This document shows positions 1 through 8,840 of a DNA stretch of 64,000 bases, in pieces. The notes beneath the pieces are model-generated. The model saw only the letters and a program-made list of their open reading frames with translations, was not told the origin of the DNA and did not search any database. This stretch comes from Acidobacteriota bacterium (GTDB lineage: Bacteria > Acidobacteriota > Terriglobia > Acidiferrales > UBA7541). Position 1 is the stretch's first letter. Every line of letters starts with the position of its first letter. The stretch lies in NCBI GenBank assembly GCA_013289825.1, contig JABCZF010000004.1, positions 1-64,000 on the forward strand, in the 5' to 3' direction. The position numbers and the translations under genes are program-made.

Positions 1-50
1 GTAATCGCTTCTGTGTGAACATCCATGCCGACGTATTTCGTAGTGTCCAT
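1..50 (-). CDS. IS110-family transposase, N-terminal fragment cut by window edge
   Basis: Seen: reading leftwards from an ATG at 50-48, the codons give MDTTKYVGMDVHTEAIT and run off the window. A good Shine-Dalgarno sequence (AAAGGAG) lies about 8 nt upstream. Known: IS110/IS1111 transposases begin with a DEDD RuvC-like domain whose first strand reads like YVGMDVH, with the first catalytic Asp in it. Inferred: an IS110-type insertion sequence, promoter end towards this window, sits at the left boundary next to the duplicated segment and tRNA scars. Only 16 codons are visible, so the family call rests on a short but characteristic motif. Confidence 0.7.
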   Translation of the reverse strand, partial: MDTTKYVGMDVHTEAI

Positions 51-220
51 TGTGATCGCTCCTTTCGCCTGGAGACCAACGCTCAAAACTTACCTTAAAG
101 GTGGCGCCCTTTCATAATGCGTTACATCCTGGTTGTATTGTTAGGACTCGCTTTTCATCTTTCTCGGATGTCGCTGATTTCACAGGCGTTCGCGCCGGAT
201 AGCATTTTCGGTATGGACAG

Positions 221-646
221 TCAACGCGAGTTCTCCAAAAGAGCTTCCCGGTCGAACCCCTTCAATGTTGGTACGTGCGAGAACCCTGAAGCCACTGCGC
301 AATAGAAGCGGTGAGCTCCGTCGGTGAGTTTGTATCGATGAAGGGATCCGGTTTTGTTCTCAACCACGCGGACCGGTGGAATCGCTTCGTCTAAGCGAAA
401 CCCTCGCAAAATTCTGACTACTCGTTCTCGGGCAGGAATTCCGTCTTCGCTATCTCTGAAGATACCGACAGGCCGAGGCGCTGGCGCTACGTCGGCGATG
501 GCGACTTCCAGAGCTGGCTCGCCAGTTTCAGAGAACCGCGGATCGGTCCGGTAAGCGCGAGATATAGGAGAAAACCCCGCCATCCCTGCTTCCTTCCACC
601 AATCGTCGTCCAGGTCAACCTGTAAGCCGTGATGCGGGAATCTCAT
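221..646 (-). CDS. ParB-like (DGAHRF motif) small protein of unknown role
   Basis: A 141-residue intact frame. Residues ~75-130 contain LDEAIPPVRVVE followed by YKLTDGAHRFYCAVASGF, the pattern of ParB/sulfiredoxin-type N-terminal domains in which the R/H of DGAHR handles a phosphate. There is no signal peptide or membrane segment. Function is unknown; such stand-alone proteins are usually annotated as ParB-N-domain hypotheticals. A second copy at 44035-44450 has a one-base deletion and is broken. The gene lies immediately downstream of the tRNA-Ala 3' end in both places, so it travels with the attachment site. Confidence 0.6.
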   Translation of the reverse strand: MRFPHHGLQVDLDDDWWKEAGMAGFSPISRAYRTDPRFSETGEPALEVAIADVAPAPRPVGIFRDSEDGIPARERVVRILRGFRLDEAIPPVRVVENKTGSLHRYKLTDGAHRFYCAVASGFSHVPTLKGFDREALLENSR

Positions 647-745
647 CGTCTTGAACCTGCGGTAAACCTGAAGTTAACCTGAGCCGACGTTAGAGCGTGC
701 GAAAATTCCGCCTCTTCGTAAAACGCGCATAAACATTGATTATTT

Positions 746-790
746 TGGTGGACGAGAGGGGATTCGAACCCCCGGCCTCCTCGTTGCGAA
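746..790 (-). repeat. Partial tRNA-Ala 3' half, attachment-site scar A
   Basis: Forty-five bases match the 3' part of the tRNA-Ala at 44559-44634: encoded CCA, discriminator A, acceptor strand CTCGTCC, T arm and part of the anticodon arm. Homology stops inside the anticodon stem. It is not a functional tRNA because the 5' half is missing. It fits the displaced 3' end left by site-specific integration into a tRNA gene. Confidence 0.8.
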
Positions 791-1143
791 TACCAAGCGG
801 CAAGCGTTCCACAGAGAGCTAGAGTGGTACCTAGGTGCAAGCTGCGAAAGGACTTGCGGGTTTTTCCTTCGCTCTCGCGTTCTAAGTCATTGACCCGTAA
901 GTCGTTGATAATTTCGCGGAAATTACAGGGTTACGACACACTTACGACACAGTTGCTCTGCGCAAAAAAAAAGCGCATTTTCACCGGCAAGTGCGGAGCC
1001 CGGAGATTTCTCATTTGTCCCGGTAATGCGACAAATCAGGCATGTGAAACCTAGACTGCCGAACAAGCGCCAAGTTATACTGAATCCAAGTCCACAAAAT
1101 GGTCCTTGCTAGTCGAAGCATTTAGCGGCCCGGAGGCGAAATC
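791..1143. other. Gene-free stretch with recombinase-end remnant
   Basis: No convincing gene. It holds a 29-nt sequence (926-954) repeated at 1774-1802, where it is part of an integrase tail, so this stretch is probably debris of an earlier integrated element. A short hairpin (TGCGC, nine A, GCGCA) lies at about 958-976. Confidence 0.5.
926..954 (+). repeat. 29-nt direct repeat, copy 1 (integrase 3'-end debris)
   Basis: Begins CAGGGTTACGAC and is identical to 1774-1802. In the second copy it encodes the end of a tyrosine-recombinase tail (GYDTLTTQ). Its presence here without the upstream catalytic part suggests a second, more decayed integrase remnant. Confidence 0.7.
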
Positions 1144-1512
1144 ATGGGCACCGCCCACGAATGGTTTCTAGTTTTAGTTGTGGGCTTTCCGTTTGGTGGG
1201 TTGCGATGGTTGCTGAATTATCCTCGTCCCAAATTCGTCCAGCCCCCTCGAATCTACTGGATGCTCTGTGTCCTGGACTATGCCCTCTTCGGTTTCTGGT
1301 TTGGCGTTTTGGAAGCTTTCAGAGATTGGCGGCCTTTCCGCCCTCCGCTTGTTTATCTTAATGTTGGAATTCTAGTTTGTATGCTTTTTGTAAGCTATTC
1401 TCACCGTCGCATTACCCGCAACTTACCTCGTCTGCCGAAAAAGCCTGCCCTGTTCCCCGCTCCCGATTTCAGTCGAATAGAAAAGAAGCCAGATGCAAAC
1501 GACGTAACTTAG
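1144..1512 (+). CDS. Small membrane protein of unknown function
   Basis: A 122-residue frame starting at ATG with a purine-rich site (GGAGG) about 8 nt upstream. Hydrophobic stretches near residues 5-25, 38-60 and 70-85 suggest three membrane segments, followed by a basic, proline-rich cytoplasmic tail (residues ~86-122). I do not recognise the family. It lies between two tRNA-Ala scars together with recombinase debris, so it probably arrived with a mobile element. Confidence that it is a real gene is moderate because it stands alone. Confidence 0.5.
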   Translation: MGTAHEWFLVLVVGFPFGGLRWLLNYPRPKFVQPPRIYWMLCVLDYALFGFWFGVLEAFRDWRPFRPPLVYLNVGILVCMLFVSYSHRRITRNLPRLPKKPALFPAPDFSRIEKKPDANDVT

Positions 1513-1773
1513 AACGAGTCGTTGGTTTACGAACTGACGGTGAAGAGACCTTCGGCGTTCTAGTTTTTAGTAAACGCGGTAATCAAATGAAATGGTGGGT
1601 GGAAACGCTTTCCTTACGATTCCGCACACCACACGCGGAGCGGCGTTGGGGACGATTCACAGCGCGGAAAAAAAGAGAAAAACCGCGAGGTGAAAACGTC
1701 GAGAAAGATGCTCGACCGCTACAGCCATCCGCGAAGAGTCGCAAAAAGAGCCGCGGTCGAAACGCTCTCCCGG

Positions 1774-1802
1774 CAGGGTTACGACACACTTACGACACAG
1801 TT
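1774..1802 (+). repeat. 29-nt direct repeat, copy 2
   Basis: Identical to 926-954 and forms part of the integrase-tail reading frame that leads into the attachment site at 1847. Confidence 0.7.
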
Positions 1803-1846
1803 TGGCAAAAACGAGGAGGAGGATGGTGCGCAAGTTATTGAAAAGA

Positions 1847-1896
1847 TGGTGGACGAGAGGGGATTCGAACCCCCGGCCTCCTCGTTGCGAACGAGG
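1847..1896 (-). repeat. Attachment-site repeat B (tRNA-Ala 3' end, left boundary of island)
   Basis: Fifty bases identical to the 3' part of the intact tRNA-Ala at 44559-44608: CCA end, acceptor strand, T arm, variable loop and the 3' side of the anticodon arm with most of its loop. Sequence diverges on both sides. It is placed directly after the integrase tail, as expected for an att site. Confidence 0.85.
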
Positions 1897-1911
1897 AAAA
1901 ATCTGAGATAA

Positions 1912-2326
1912 GGCACGGTGCGGCAATCACTTAGCCTTTCGAGGGGGCTTTCCAGTTGGACTACGTGGACTACCGGGCTATTTGCCTTTTCTCTTTGTCT
2001 TTTTGTTCTTCGAGTGACCCGCACAAACTGGTTGTTAGCCGGACAGCACCTGTCATGTTGTGCGTACCGAAAATTCCATCGAGCGGTTTCCCGTCAATGT
2101 CACATTGTTACTTCCCGATCGCCTTCTTAACCCAGGCTCCGGCTCCCTTCCGCATGTCGCTGATTTCAATGGCATTCGTCGCAGATGGGATTTGCGGGAT
2201 GCACAGGCGGGGAGGCAGTCTTCGAGGCCGTGCTGCATTTGCCTACGCGCGTTATCATGCCAACTGCGTAAGATCACGTCCATGTTCCGACCTGCAGCAG
2301 CGGTTCACATGGGCCAGACCTAACAC
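1912..2326. other. Gene-free stretch upstream of the TonB receptor
   Basis: No gene recognised. At 2154-2201 the minus strand could encode a tail resembling NAIEISDMRKG. A related tail (NACEISDIRER) is encoded on the minus strand at about 165-215. Both may be C-terminal scraps of one protein family. Confidence 0.4.
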
Positions 2327-5300
2327 ATGTCTCAAAATTTAATATTTGGTTTCGAGAGATGTCGCCTCGGGGAGTTTGGCTGGCTTCCGGGCTCTGGCGT
2401 TAGAAGCGCAGAGCCGAGGTTGGCAGTTCTGCCTGCCGAACGCTTATCGAGTGGTGCGCAGCATTTTGTTCGATGTAGCCGTTTCTTGAGATCATTGGTG
2501 GTCGCTTTTGCAATCCCGTCGTTTCTCGTCTTCGTAACACCGACAGCACATGCGCAGGCACAAACCGCCAGCGAAATTACCGGACGAGTCGTGGACTCGT
2601 CCAAGGCCGCCATTCCCAATGCTGCTGTTACGGCTACGAACAGCGCCACCGGTGCCGTTCGCACGGCACAAACCGATGACCAAGGACACTATGCACTAAC
2701 GAACCTTTCCGTGGGAACGTACAGCATCGCTGTGGCACACACAGGCTTCCAGCAATTAAAGCAAATGGGTGTCATGTTAAATGTAGCAACAACCGTCGCG
2801 TTGAACCTCACGCTGACGGTAGGCTCGGTGAAACAGGAGGTAGTCGTCACGTCCGAGATGCCCATCATTGATAAAGCTGACGCTAGCACCGGCAGAGTCC
2901 TCGATAATGAGGAAGTCGGCGAGCTGCCGATCAACGGACGCGACTACGCTCGTTTCAGCTTGCTCACTCCCGGAGCCATTTTCCGTAGCAACTTCATCGC
3001 GGACCTCACGTTCGACGGCCTACACTCCGTTCACAACCAGTTCTCGATCGACGGTATTGATGCCTCGCGCGTCGCCGACCCGTTCATGGCGAACGGCTTC
3101 GAGCGCGGCGCGCGATTGCTTACCGGCAGCTTGGATACTGTCGAGCAATTCAACGTGCAGACCAGCGGCTACAGCGCGGAATATGGGCGCGCGGCAGGGT
3201 CCTACATCAACATCGCTACCAAATCTGGAACTAACGATTTCCGCGGCACGGCGTACGACTACCTCCGTAACAACATTCTTGATGCGCGGAACTTCTTCGC
3301 AACTACCGGCCCCGCTCCGGAATTCCGCTTTAATGATTTTGGCGGGAATATTGGCGGCCCAATCCGCAAGGAAAAGACCTTCTTCTTCCTGAACTACGAA
3401 GGATTGCGCCAACGCATTGGCATCACCGGCTCGGGCACGGTTCCAAGTGCGCTCGAGCGCAGCGCGGTCGAGGCCACTTCTTCGCGACTCACTCCGATCC
3501 TAAATATGTTTCCCATCGGCACCTCAGCCGGTCCCGATCAGTTGACCGACAACTACACGACCACCCAGGTTTCTGATGTTCGTGAAGATACCGCTTCCAT
3601 CCGCTTCGATCAGTTATTCAGTACCCACGATTCCGCATTTGTACGCGTCAACGTGAACGACTCCGACGTCGACGGTCCGCTCTTTGGAGTTGTTCCGTCT
3701 TCTCTGGGTGTGGACGACCACCAGAGCGTTCCGGTGCGTACGACAAACGTTGCCATTCACGAGGAGCACGTCTTCGCCAGCGGCTTGGTAAATGACTTCC
3801 TCGCCGGCATGCAGCGATGGGTTAGCCAGATTGATACGGCGGAACCGTTGCCACTGACCACCATCGTCGGCTACAGCGTCATCCCCGGAACGCAAGGAAA
3901 CTCCCTCGAGAACAACACGAGTTTTCAGTATGGCGACACGATGAGCAAGGTGAAAGGCCGGCATGCTCTAACCTGGGGCGGTACAATCTACTGCATTTGG
4001 GTCAACACCAACAGCACAGCCAAGCCGACAATGCAGTTCAATTCGCCGCAAGAATTCGTCAACGACCAGCTCTCGACCGTCACCATCGACAACGCCACCC
4101 CCGGCAACGGCGTGCGCGCCACACAAATCGGTCTTTTCGTCGACGACAAGTTCCAAGTGCTGCCGACTCTGTCCTTGGACGTCGGTCTCCGCTACGACAT
4201 TGAAACCGTTCCTCACGACTCGCGCTACGCCACTCGGCCCTACGATACCCGTACCGGCACACTTGGGCCCCCCGGCGATCCGTACTTTGCGATCAACAAC
4301 AAAGACTTCGGTCCGCGCGTCGGTATCGCATGGTCTCCGACGCCGCAATTCGTGATCCGCAGCGGTTACGGAATTTACTTCCAGGATTATCCGGTGGGAT
4401 TGGGCCTGTTTGTTCCTGGAAACACGGTGCAGGGCAACGTCACTCTTTTGCAGCAGCAGATTCCGAACCTGTCCTATCCCTATGATCCGTTCCTCTCGCA
4501 GGTGGCCGCACCGCCTCCGCCAATCGTCGCGGGATTTCCGTGGGACAAGCCGGACACCTACGCGAATCAGTGGAACCTAAGTATCGCAGATCAGTTATCG
4601 CGGAACATGTCCTTCCAGGTCGCCTATGTCGGCAACCATGGCGTGAATCTGTTGCGCGAAGAGGGCATCAACTACTTCGATCCCACGCTCAGCGCTCGTC
4701 CGAACCCGAACTTCGGCAACATCACCCTCCAGACCAACTCTGGCTTCAGCTCTTACAACGCTCTGCAGCTCTCCTTCGTTCGCCGTGCGGGAAAGGCTGG
4801 TTTGAGCTTCCAGGCAAACTACACTTTTGGCCACGCGATTGACGACGTCCAGGACCCGAGTGTCTCCGCTTCCGATCCCCAGAACCTCAACAACATAAAA
4901 GCCGAACGAGGCAACAGTTCTGGCGATGTGCGGCAGAACTTTACGTTCGATCTGTTATATGACGTGCCGCTCGGTGAACGACATCGCGTTCTCAGCTCGG
5001 GTCTCGGCAGCAAACTGGCGTCGGGCTGGCGCGTCTCCACGCTGGGAATTTTGCGGACAGGCGTAGCCGATACCGTCTATATCGGGACGAATACCTTCGG
5101 GAACGGCGATTTCATCAACCAGCGTCCGGATTGCGTCGCGGGCGTTGATCCTTATGCGCATCCACAGACCACTAGCCACTGGCTCAACCCGGCCGCGTTC
5201 TCCATGCCGGCTGTTGGGACGTTTGGCAATTGCGGGCGCAACACGATCTATGGCCCCAACTTCCGTAACGTGGACTTCTCCATTCTCAAGGAAACCAAGC

Positions 5301-5485
5301 TCGGCGAGACCTGCAACCTCGAGTTCCGCGCCGAATTCTTCAATATCTTTAACCATCCGGCGTTCGCTCAGCCGGATACCACGTTCGGTACTCCGGGCTT
5401 CGGAGAAATCTTCAACACTCTGGGAAGGACTCTGGGTGCCGGCACTTCACGGCAGATTCAGTTTGCGCTGAAATTCAGCTTCTGA
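2327..5485 (+). CDS. Oar-like TonB-dependent outer-membrane receptor
   Basis: A 1052-residue frame. Residues ~56-75 are a signal-peptide core ending in AHA; residues ~83-165 are a carboxypeptidase-regulatory-like Ig domain (ITGRVVDSSKAAIPNA); the plug follows (ELPINGRDYARFSLLTPG, then QFNVQTSGYSAEYGRAAG); the rest is a 22-strand-type barrel ending in the aromatic FALKFSF. Known: this architecture is very common in Acidobacteria and imports large substrates, often oligosaccharides, using TonB energy. The first ~50 codons are not signal-like, so TTG 2486 or GTG 2498 may be the true start. It stands alone before two sensor modules; a link between import and sensing is possible but unproven. Confidence 0.9.
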   Translation: MSQNLIFGFERCRLGEFGWLPGSGVRSAEPRLAVLPAERLSSGAQHFVRCSRFLRSLVVAFAIPSFLVFVTPTAHAQAQTASEITGRVVDSSKAAIPNAAVTATNSATGAVRTAQTDDQGHYALTNLSVGTYSIAVAHTGFQQLKQMGVMLNVATTVALNLTLTVGSVKQEVVVTSEMPIIDKADASTGRVLDNEEVGELPINGRDYARFSLLTPGAIFRSNFIADLTFDGLHSVHNQFSIDGIDASRVADPFMANGFERGARLLTGSLDTVEQFNVQTSGYSAEYGRAAGSYINIATKSGTNDFRGTAYDYLRNNILDARNFFATTGPAPEFRFNDFGGNIGGPIRKEKTFFFLNYEGLRQRIGITGSGTVPSALERSAVEATSSRLTPILNMFPIGTSAGPDQLTDNYTTTQVSDVREDTASIRFDQLFSTHDSAFVRVNVNDSDVDGPLFGVVPSSLGVDDHQSVPVRTTNVAIHEEHVFASGLVNDFLAGMQRWVSQIDTAEPLPLTTIVGYSVIPGTQGNSLENNTSFQYGDTMSKVKGRHALTWGGTIYCIWVNTNSTAKPTMQFNSPQEFVNDQLSTVTIDNATPGNGVRATQIGLFVDDKFQVLPTLSLDVGLRYDIETVPHDSRYATRPYDTRTGTLGPPGDPYFAINNKDFGPRVGIAWSPTPQFVIRSGYGIYFQDYPVGLGLFVPGNTVQGNVTLLQQQIPNLSYPYDPFLSQVAAPPPPIVAGFPWDKPDTYANQWNLSIADQLSRNMSFQVAYVGNHGVNLLREEGINYFDPTLSARPNPNFGNITLQTNSGFSSYNALQLSFVRRAGKAGLSFQANYTFGHAIDDVQDPSVSASDPQNLNNIKAERGNSSGDVRQNFTFDLLYDVPLGERHRVLSSGLGSKLASGWRVSTLGILRTGVADTVYIGTNTFGNGDFINQRPDCVAGVDPYAHPQTTSHWLNPAAFSMPAVGTFGNCGRNTIYGPNFRNVDFSILKETKLGETCNLEFRAEFFNIFNHPAFAQPDTTFGTPGFGEIFNTLGRTLGAGTSRQIQFALKFSF

Positions 5486-5708
5486 TTCGCCAGTAAGAAA
5501 GGCGGTAAAGGGACTTGACCGTTCACAGCGAAGTGACCTCGCCTGCAACATGAATTAGAGGTTTGAGTGCCTCACAAAGGCAGAGGATTGACTCGCGGCA
5601 ACGCGTTCTCAAGCCATGAAGACGGAACATGACTAGACGGGATATGCAGTTATATATTCTTCGGGAGTAATACACACCTGTACCTGAAGCTGTAAATCGG
5701 GCGGGAAT

Positions 5709-7961
5709 GTGTTGCCACAGATGCCAGCGTACGTCAAAACTCGGCTCAAGATCTGGGCTCTCGTCATCGGCGCGTTAAGCCTGACGTTCTTGTGTCCTTC
5801 CGCACCTGCGTTAAACCCATCGCTCGACGTGAGTCAATATGCTCACACGGCGTGGCGGGTTCGCGAGGGTTTCACGCAAGGTTACATCAGATCAATTGCG
5901 CAGACACCAGACGGGTATATCTGGCTGGGCACTGGCTTTGGGTTGTTTCGGTTCGACGGTGTCCGCGCCGAGCTTTGGAAGCCACCGTTGAATGGCGAAC
6001 AACTTCCCAGCGATTTTGTCGTGGGCTTGCATGTCACCCGCGATGGCACTTTGTGGATCGGCACATTGGAAGGCTTAGTGAGCTTGAGAGATGGCAAACT
6101 CACTCGGTACCCGGACCTTGTTGGCTCGGCTGCCGCTTCGATCCTTGAAGATCGGAACGGGACGGTTTGGGTCGGCAGCTTCTCATTGGGGCCACCTGGA
6201 AAGGTCTGCGCGATCGTTGGAACAAATGTTCACTGCTACGGATTGGGCGTCACTGGTAAAGGAGCAAATGCCCTCTATGAAGATAGCCACGACGTGCTCT
6301 GGGTGGTTGGGAATGACGGAATTTGGCAATGGAGGCCTGGGCCCCCCAGGTTCTATCACGTGCCATTTGGGACGTTCTCGGTACAAGACCTGGGTGAGGC
6401 CGCGAATGGAGCCCTTTTAATTCCGTTGCCGGGAAGGCTCGCTCGATTCGAGGCCGGGAAACTAGAAACGCAGTCTCCGTATCCTGCTCCGGCAGACAAA
6501 GTGGAGGGCGTGAGATTTCTCCGGGACCGCGATGGTGGCGTGTGGATCGGGACCGCGGGAGCCGGGCTTGTGCATGTCCATAACGGACGCACCGACGTAT
6601 TTTCTCAGGCTGATGGACTTTCCGGGAATATCGTTACGTCGCTTTTCGAAGATCGCGAAGGTGATGTTTGGGTCTCCACCCTGGGCGGTCTCGATCGTTT
6701 TCGCAACTGCGCAATCGCAACATACGCCGAGCACGAAGGCATTGGAACTGTCCCCGGGTGGGGCTCTGTGGTCGCCGCTCAAGATGGAAGTATATGGATC
6801 GGCACCCAAGATGGTTTGAGGGTGTGGAATCACGGAGAAGTAAAGATCTACGGTAGAGCTGGCAGTTACAAATCACAATCAAGGACGGTATGGTTGCCCG
6901 TTCGCTACGTGAGCGATCCTGAGTTGGGGGACCATCTATTTGTGTCTGTTTTTGGGGACAGGGCTGGCCGAATCTTGGTATCGACGCCATCCGCGTTCGG
7001 CCACATGGAGAATGGCCGGTTTGTTTCGATGAGTGGCGTTCCAGGGGGCCTCGTATATTCCGTTGACCAGGACAGGCAAGGAATTCTCTGGATCGCGAAC
7101 CGAGACAAAGGTCTCCTACGGTTATCAAAAGACGGAACTGTTCAGCGCACTTCTTGGGCCAGCATCGGTCACAAGGATGGTGCGCAGTCTTTGGCGGCTG
7201 ATCTCTCGACTGGCGGGCTGTGGCTCGGATTCAATGAGGGTGGAATCGGGTATTTCAGCGACGGTCAGATCAAAGAGAGTTACGGGCGTGCGGAAGGACT
7301 CGGCACTGGCAGGGTCAGCGCGCTGTATATCGACACCGATGATGCTGTTTGGGCGGGAACGGAGGGTGGCTTAAGTCGAATCAAGAATGGCCGGGTTCTA
7401 ACAATGACCAGCAAGAATGGCCTGCCGTGCGACGCGATTCATTGGATTACACAAGACGAGAACCACTCCTTCTGGGTGTACATGACCTGCGGCCTGGTTC
7501 GCATTGGGCGCACTGAATTGGATGCATGGGCCACCGATTCTCAACGGAAGGTCAAAACGACAGTTTTCGACAGCTCCGAAGGAGTGTCGAGCACACCCAT
7601 CACGTTCCACGTAGGCTCGCTAGTGACTAGGTCCTTAGACGGAAAAATATGGTTCGATGGATTTTTGGGGGGCGCAAGCGTAATTGATCCGCAGCATCTT
7701 CCGAGTGACAAGATCCCGCCACCAGTAAACATCGAGCGGATCACCGCGGATGGCAAGACCTACAATGCGTTGAACGGATTACGCCTCCCAGCCCGAATTC
7801 GTGATCTCACGATTGATTACACAGCGCTCAGTTTTGTCGCTCCGGAAAAAGTTCAGTTCCGCTACCAACTCGAAGGGCAGGATCGCAACTGGCGGGAGGT
7901 TGTTAACGACCGCGAGTGCAGTACTCAAACCTCCCTCCGGGAAAGTACGTTTTTCGTGTGA
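5709..7961 (+). CDS. Propeller-type sensor histidine kinase, N-terminal part (frameshifted)
   Basis: 750 codons: signal peptide (~12-35), then periplasmic two-component propeller repeats (~45-640) with the recurring pattern DGYIWLGT / DGTLWIGT / DGGVWIGT, then the start of a Y_Y_Y domain (~680 on: IDYTALSFVAPEKVQFRYQLEG). The frame is lost at about 7914 and ends at 7961, while the missing Y_Y_Y end, membrane helix and kinase continue in another frame from 7916. Inserting one G at that point would restore a single ~1040-residue kinase like the paralogue at 11171-14233. Either the gene is broken or the base is a sequencing error. As it stands, this part has no kinase domain. Confidence 0.85.
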   Translation: MLPQMPAYVKTRLKIWALVIGALSLTFLCPSAPALNPSLDVSQYAHTAWRVREGFTQGYIRSIAQTPDGYIWLGTGFGLFRFDGVRAELWKPPLNGEQLPSDFVVGLHVTRDGTLWIGTLEGLVSLRDGKLTRYPDLVGSAAASILEDRNGTVWVGSFSLGPPGKVCAIVGTNVHCYGLGVTGKGANALYEDSHDVLWVVGNDGIWQWRPGPPRFYHVPFGTFSVQDLGEAANGALLIPLPGRLARFEAGKLETQSPYPAPADKVEGVRFLRDRDGGVWIGTAGAGLVHVHNGRTDVFSQADGLSGNIVTSLFEDREGDVWVSTLGGLDRFRNCAIATYAEHEGIGTVPGWGSVVAAQDGSIWIGTQDGLRVWNHGEVKIYGRAGSYKSQSRTVWLPVRYVSDPELGDHLFVSVFGDRAGRILVSTPSAFGHMENGRFVSMSGVPGGLVYSVDQDRQGILWIANRDKGLLRLSKDGTVQRTSWASIGHKDGAQSLAADLSTGGLWLGFNEGGIGYFSDGQIKESYGRAEGLGTGRVSALYIDTDDAVWAGTEGGLSRIKNGRVLTMTSKNGLPCDAIHWITQDENHSFWVYMTCGLVRIGRTELDAWATDSQRKVKTTVFDSSEGVSSTPITFHVGSLVTRSLDGKIWFDGFLGGASVIDPQHLPSDKIPPPVNIERITADGKTYNALNGLRLPARIRDLTIDYTALSFVAPEKVQFRYQLEGQDRNWREVVNDRECSTQTSLRESTFFV

Positions 7962-8836
7962 CTGCAGCCAATAACAGTGGCCTGTGGAACGAGGCCGGCG
8001 ACACGCTGAATTTTTCGATCGCGCCGATGTATTACGAGACAAACTGGTTTCGTGCCGCATGCTTGGCCGCATTAATGGTATTAGTTTGGGCTTTCTATCG
8101 AATGCGTCTGCACCAACTCCGACGGCGCTTCCACGCAGGATTAGAAGCACGCGAGAGCGAACGAACACGCATTGCGCGAGAACTCCATGACACCTTGCTG
8201 CAAAATCTGAACGGATTGATGATTCAATTTCAGGCTGCTCGCAACATGCTACCGCGCCGGCCGGACCAGGCAGCGGAGGTTCTGGACAACGCGCTCGGAG
8301 CAACCGAATATACCGTTACCCAGAGTCGAAGTGCTATTCAGCATTTGCGCTCGGCGATGGGCAGCGAGGCGGACCTGGCGCAATGGCTCACAGCCACAAG
8401 CCAAGAACTGGCGCGCTCGCTGAATGCAAACGCTGATTCACCAGTCTTCCAGTTGACAGTGGAAGGTGAACGGAAAGCCTTAAGTCCGCTCCCGCGCGAC
8501 GAAGTCTGCTTGATTACGCGCGAGATTTTGCGAAACGCCCTTCAGCATGCGCGGGCAAGTCGGATCGAGGCTGAAATTCGATACGATGAAGGCGAGCTTC
8601 GTGTGCGAATAAGAGATGATGGAAAGGGCATCGAACCTCAGGTTCTACAGGCAGGAGGCAAAGAGGGGCATTGGGGCTTGCGCGGCGCCCGGGAACGGGC
8701 GCAACAAATCGGAGCACGGCTGGATTTCTGGAGTGAAATAGGAGCGGGCACCGAGGTGGAACTACTGGTTCCCGCCGCGATTGCCTATCAGAACTCAAAA
8801 GGCCGGCGAAGATTGAAGCTCTTCCGCAAAGTGTGA
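7916..8836 (+). CDS. Sensor histidine kinase, C-terminal part (HisKA_3/HATPase)
   Basis: Continuation of the preceding gene in a shifted frame; no separate ribosome site is evident, so it is unlikely to be made alone. It contains the end of the Y_Y_Y domain (~1-35), a membrane helix (~45-62), a HisKA_3 dimerisation helix with phospho-acceptor His91 (ARELHDTLLQ), and an HATPase_c domain (~195-290) with N box LRNALQH, DDGKG, and GHWGLRGARERA. It would phosphorylate the LuxR-type regulator that starts 4 nt downstream. Sequence is closely parallel to residues ~730-1015 of the kinase at 11171-14233. Confidence 0.8.
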   Translation: MQYSNLPPGKYVFRVTAANNSGLWNEAGDTLNFSIAPMYYETNWFRAACLAALMVLVWAFYRMRLHQLRRRFHAGLEARESERTRIARELHDTLLQNLNGLMIQFQAARNMLPRRPDQAAEVLDNALGATEYTVTQSRSAIQHLRSAMGSEADLAQWLTATSQELARSLNANADSPVFQLTVEGERKALSPLPRDEVCLITREILRNALQHARASRIEAEIRYDEGELRVRIRDDGKGIEPQVLQAGGKEGHWGLRGARERAQQIGARLDFWSEIGAGTEVELLVPAAIAYQNSKGRRRLKLFRKV

Positions 8837-8840
8837 ACTC

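Larger units (their letters stand above)
219..790. repeat. Left copy of ~571-bp direct repeat (ParB-like gene plus tRNA-Ala 3' end)
   Basis: This segment matches 44033-44603 almost base for base in the same orientation, from AGTCAACGCGAG to the TTGCGAA of the tRNA anticodon arm. I noticed scattered substitutions and one single-base indel. It contains the small minus-strand gene 221-646 and ends in a partial tRNA-Ala. After 790 the sequences diverge: the right copy continues into an intact tRNA-Ala, this one into unrelated DNA. Confidence 0.9.
1690..1911 (+). pseudogene. Tyrosine recombinase (integrase) C-terminal remnant
   Basis: The frame reads TSRKMLDRYSHPRRVAKRA and then AVETLS. This is the C-terminal signature of phage/XerC-type integrases: the Tyr of MLDRYSH is the nucleophile that attacks DNA. 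The rest of the catalytic domain (Arg, HxxR) is absent upstream, so this is only a tail. The frame runs on through the tRNA-Ala 3' sequence (VDERGFEPPASSLRTR), as integrases abutting their attachment site often do. Inferred: it belonged to the element that used this tRNA-Ala, and its loss may have fixed the island in place. Confidence 0.75.

Noticed and set aside
1690..1911. An apparent small protein ending VDERGFEPPASSLRTR
   Set aside because: The end is only the tRNA-Ala sequence read as codons; the informative part is the integrase tail, so it was recorded as a pseudogene and att site.
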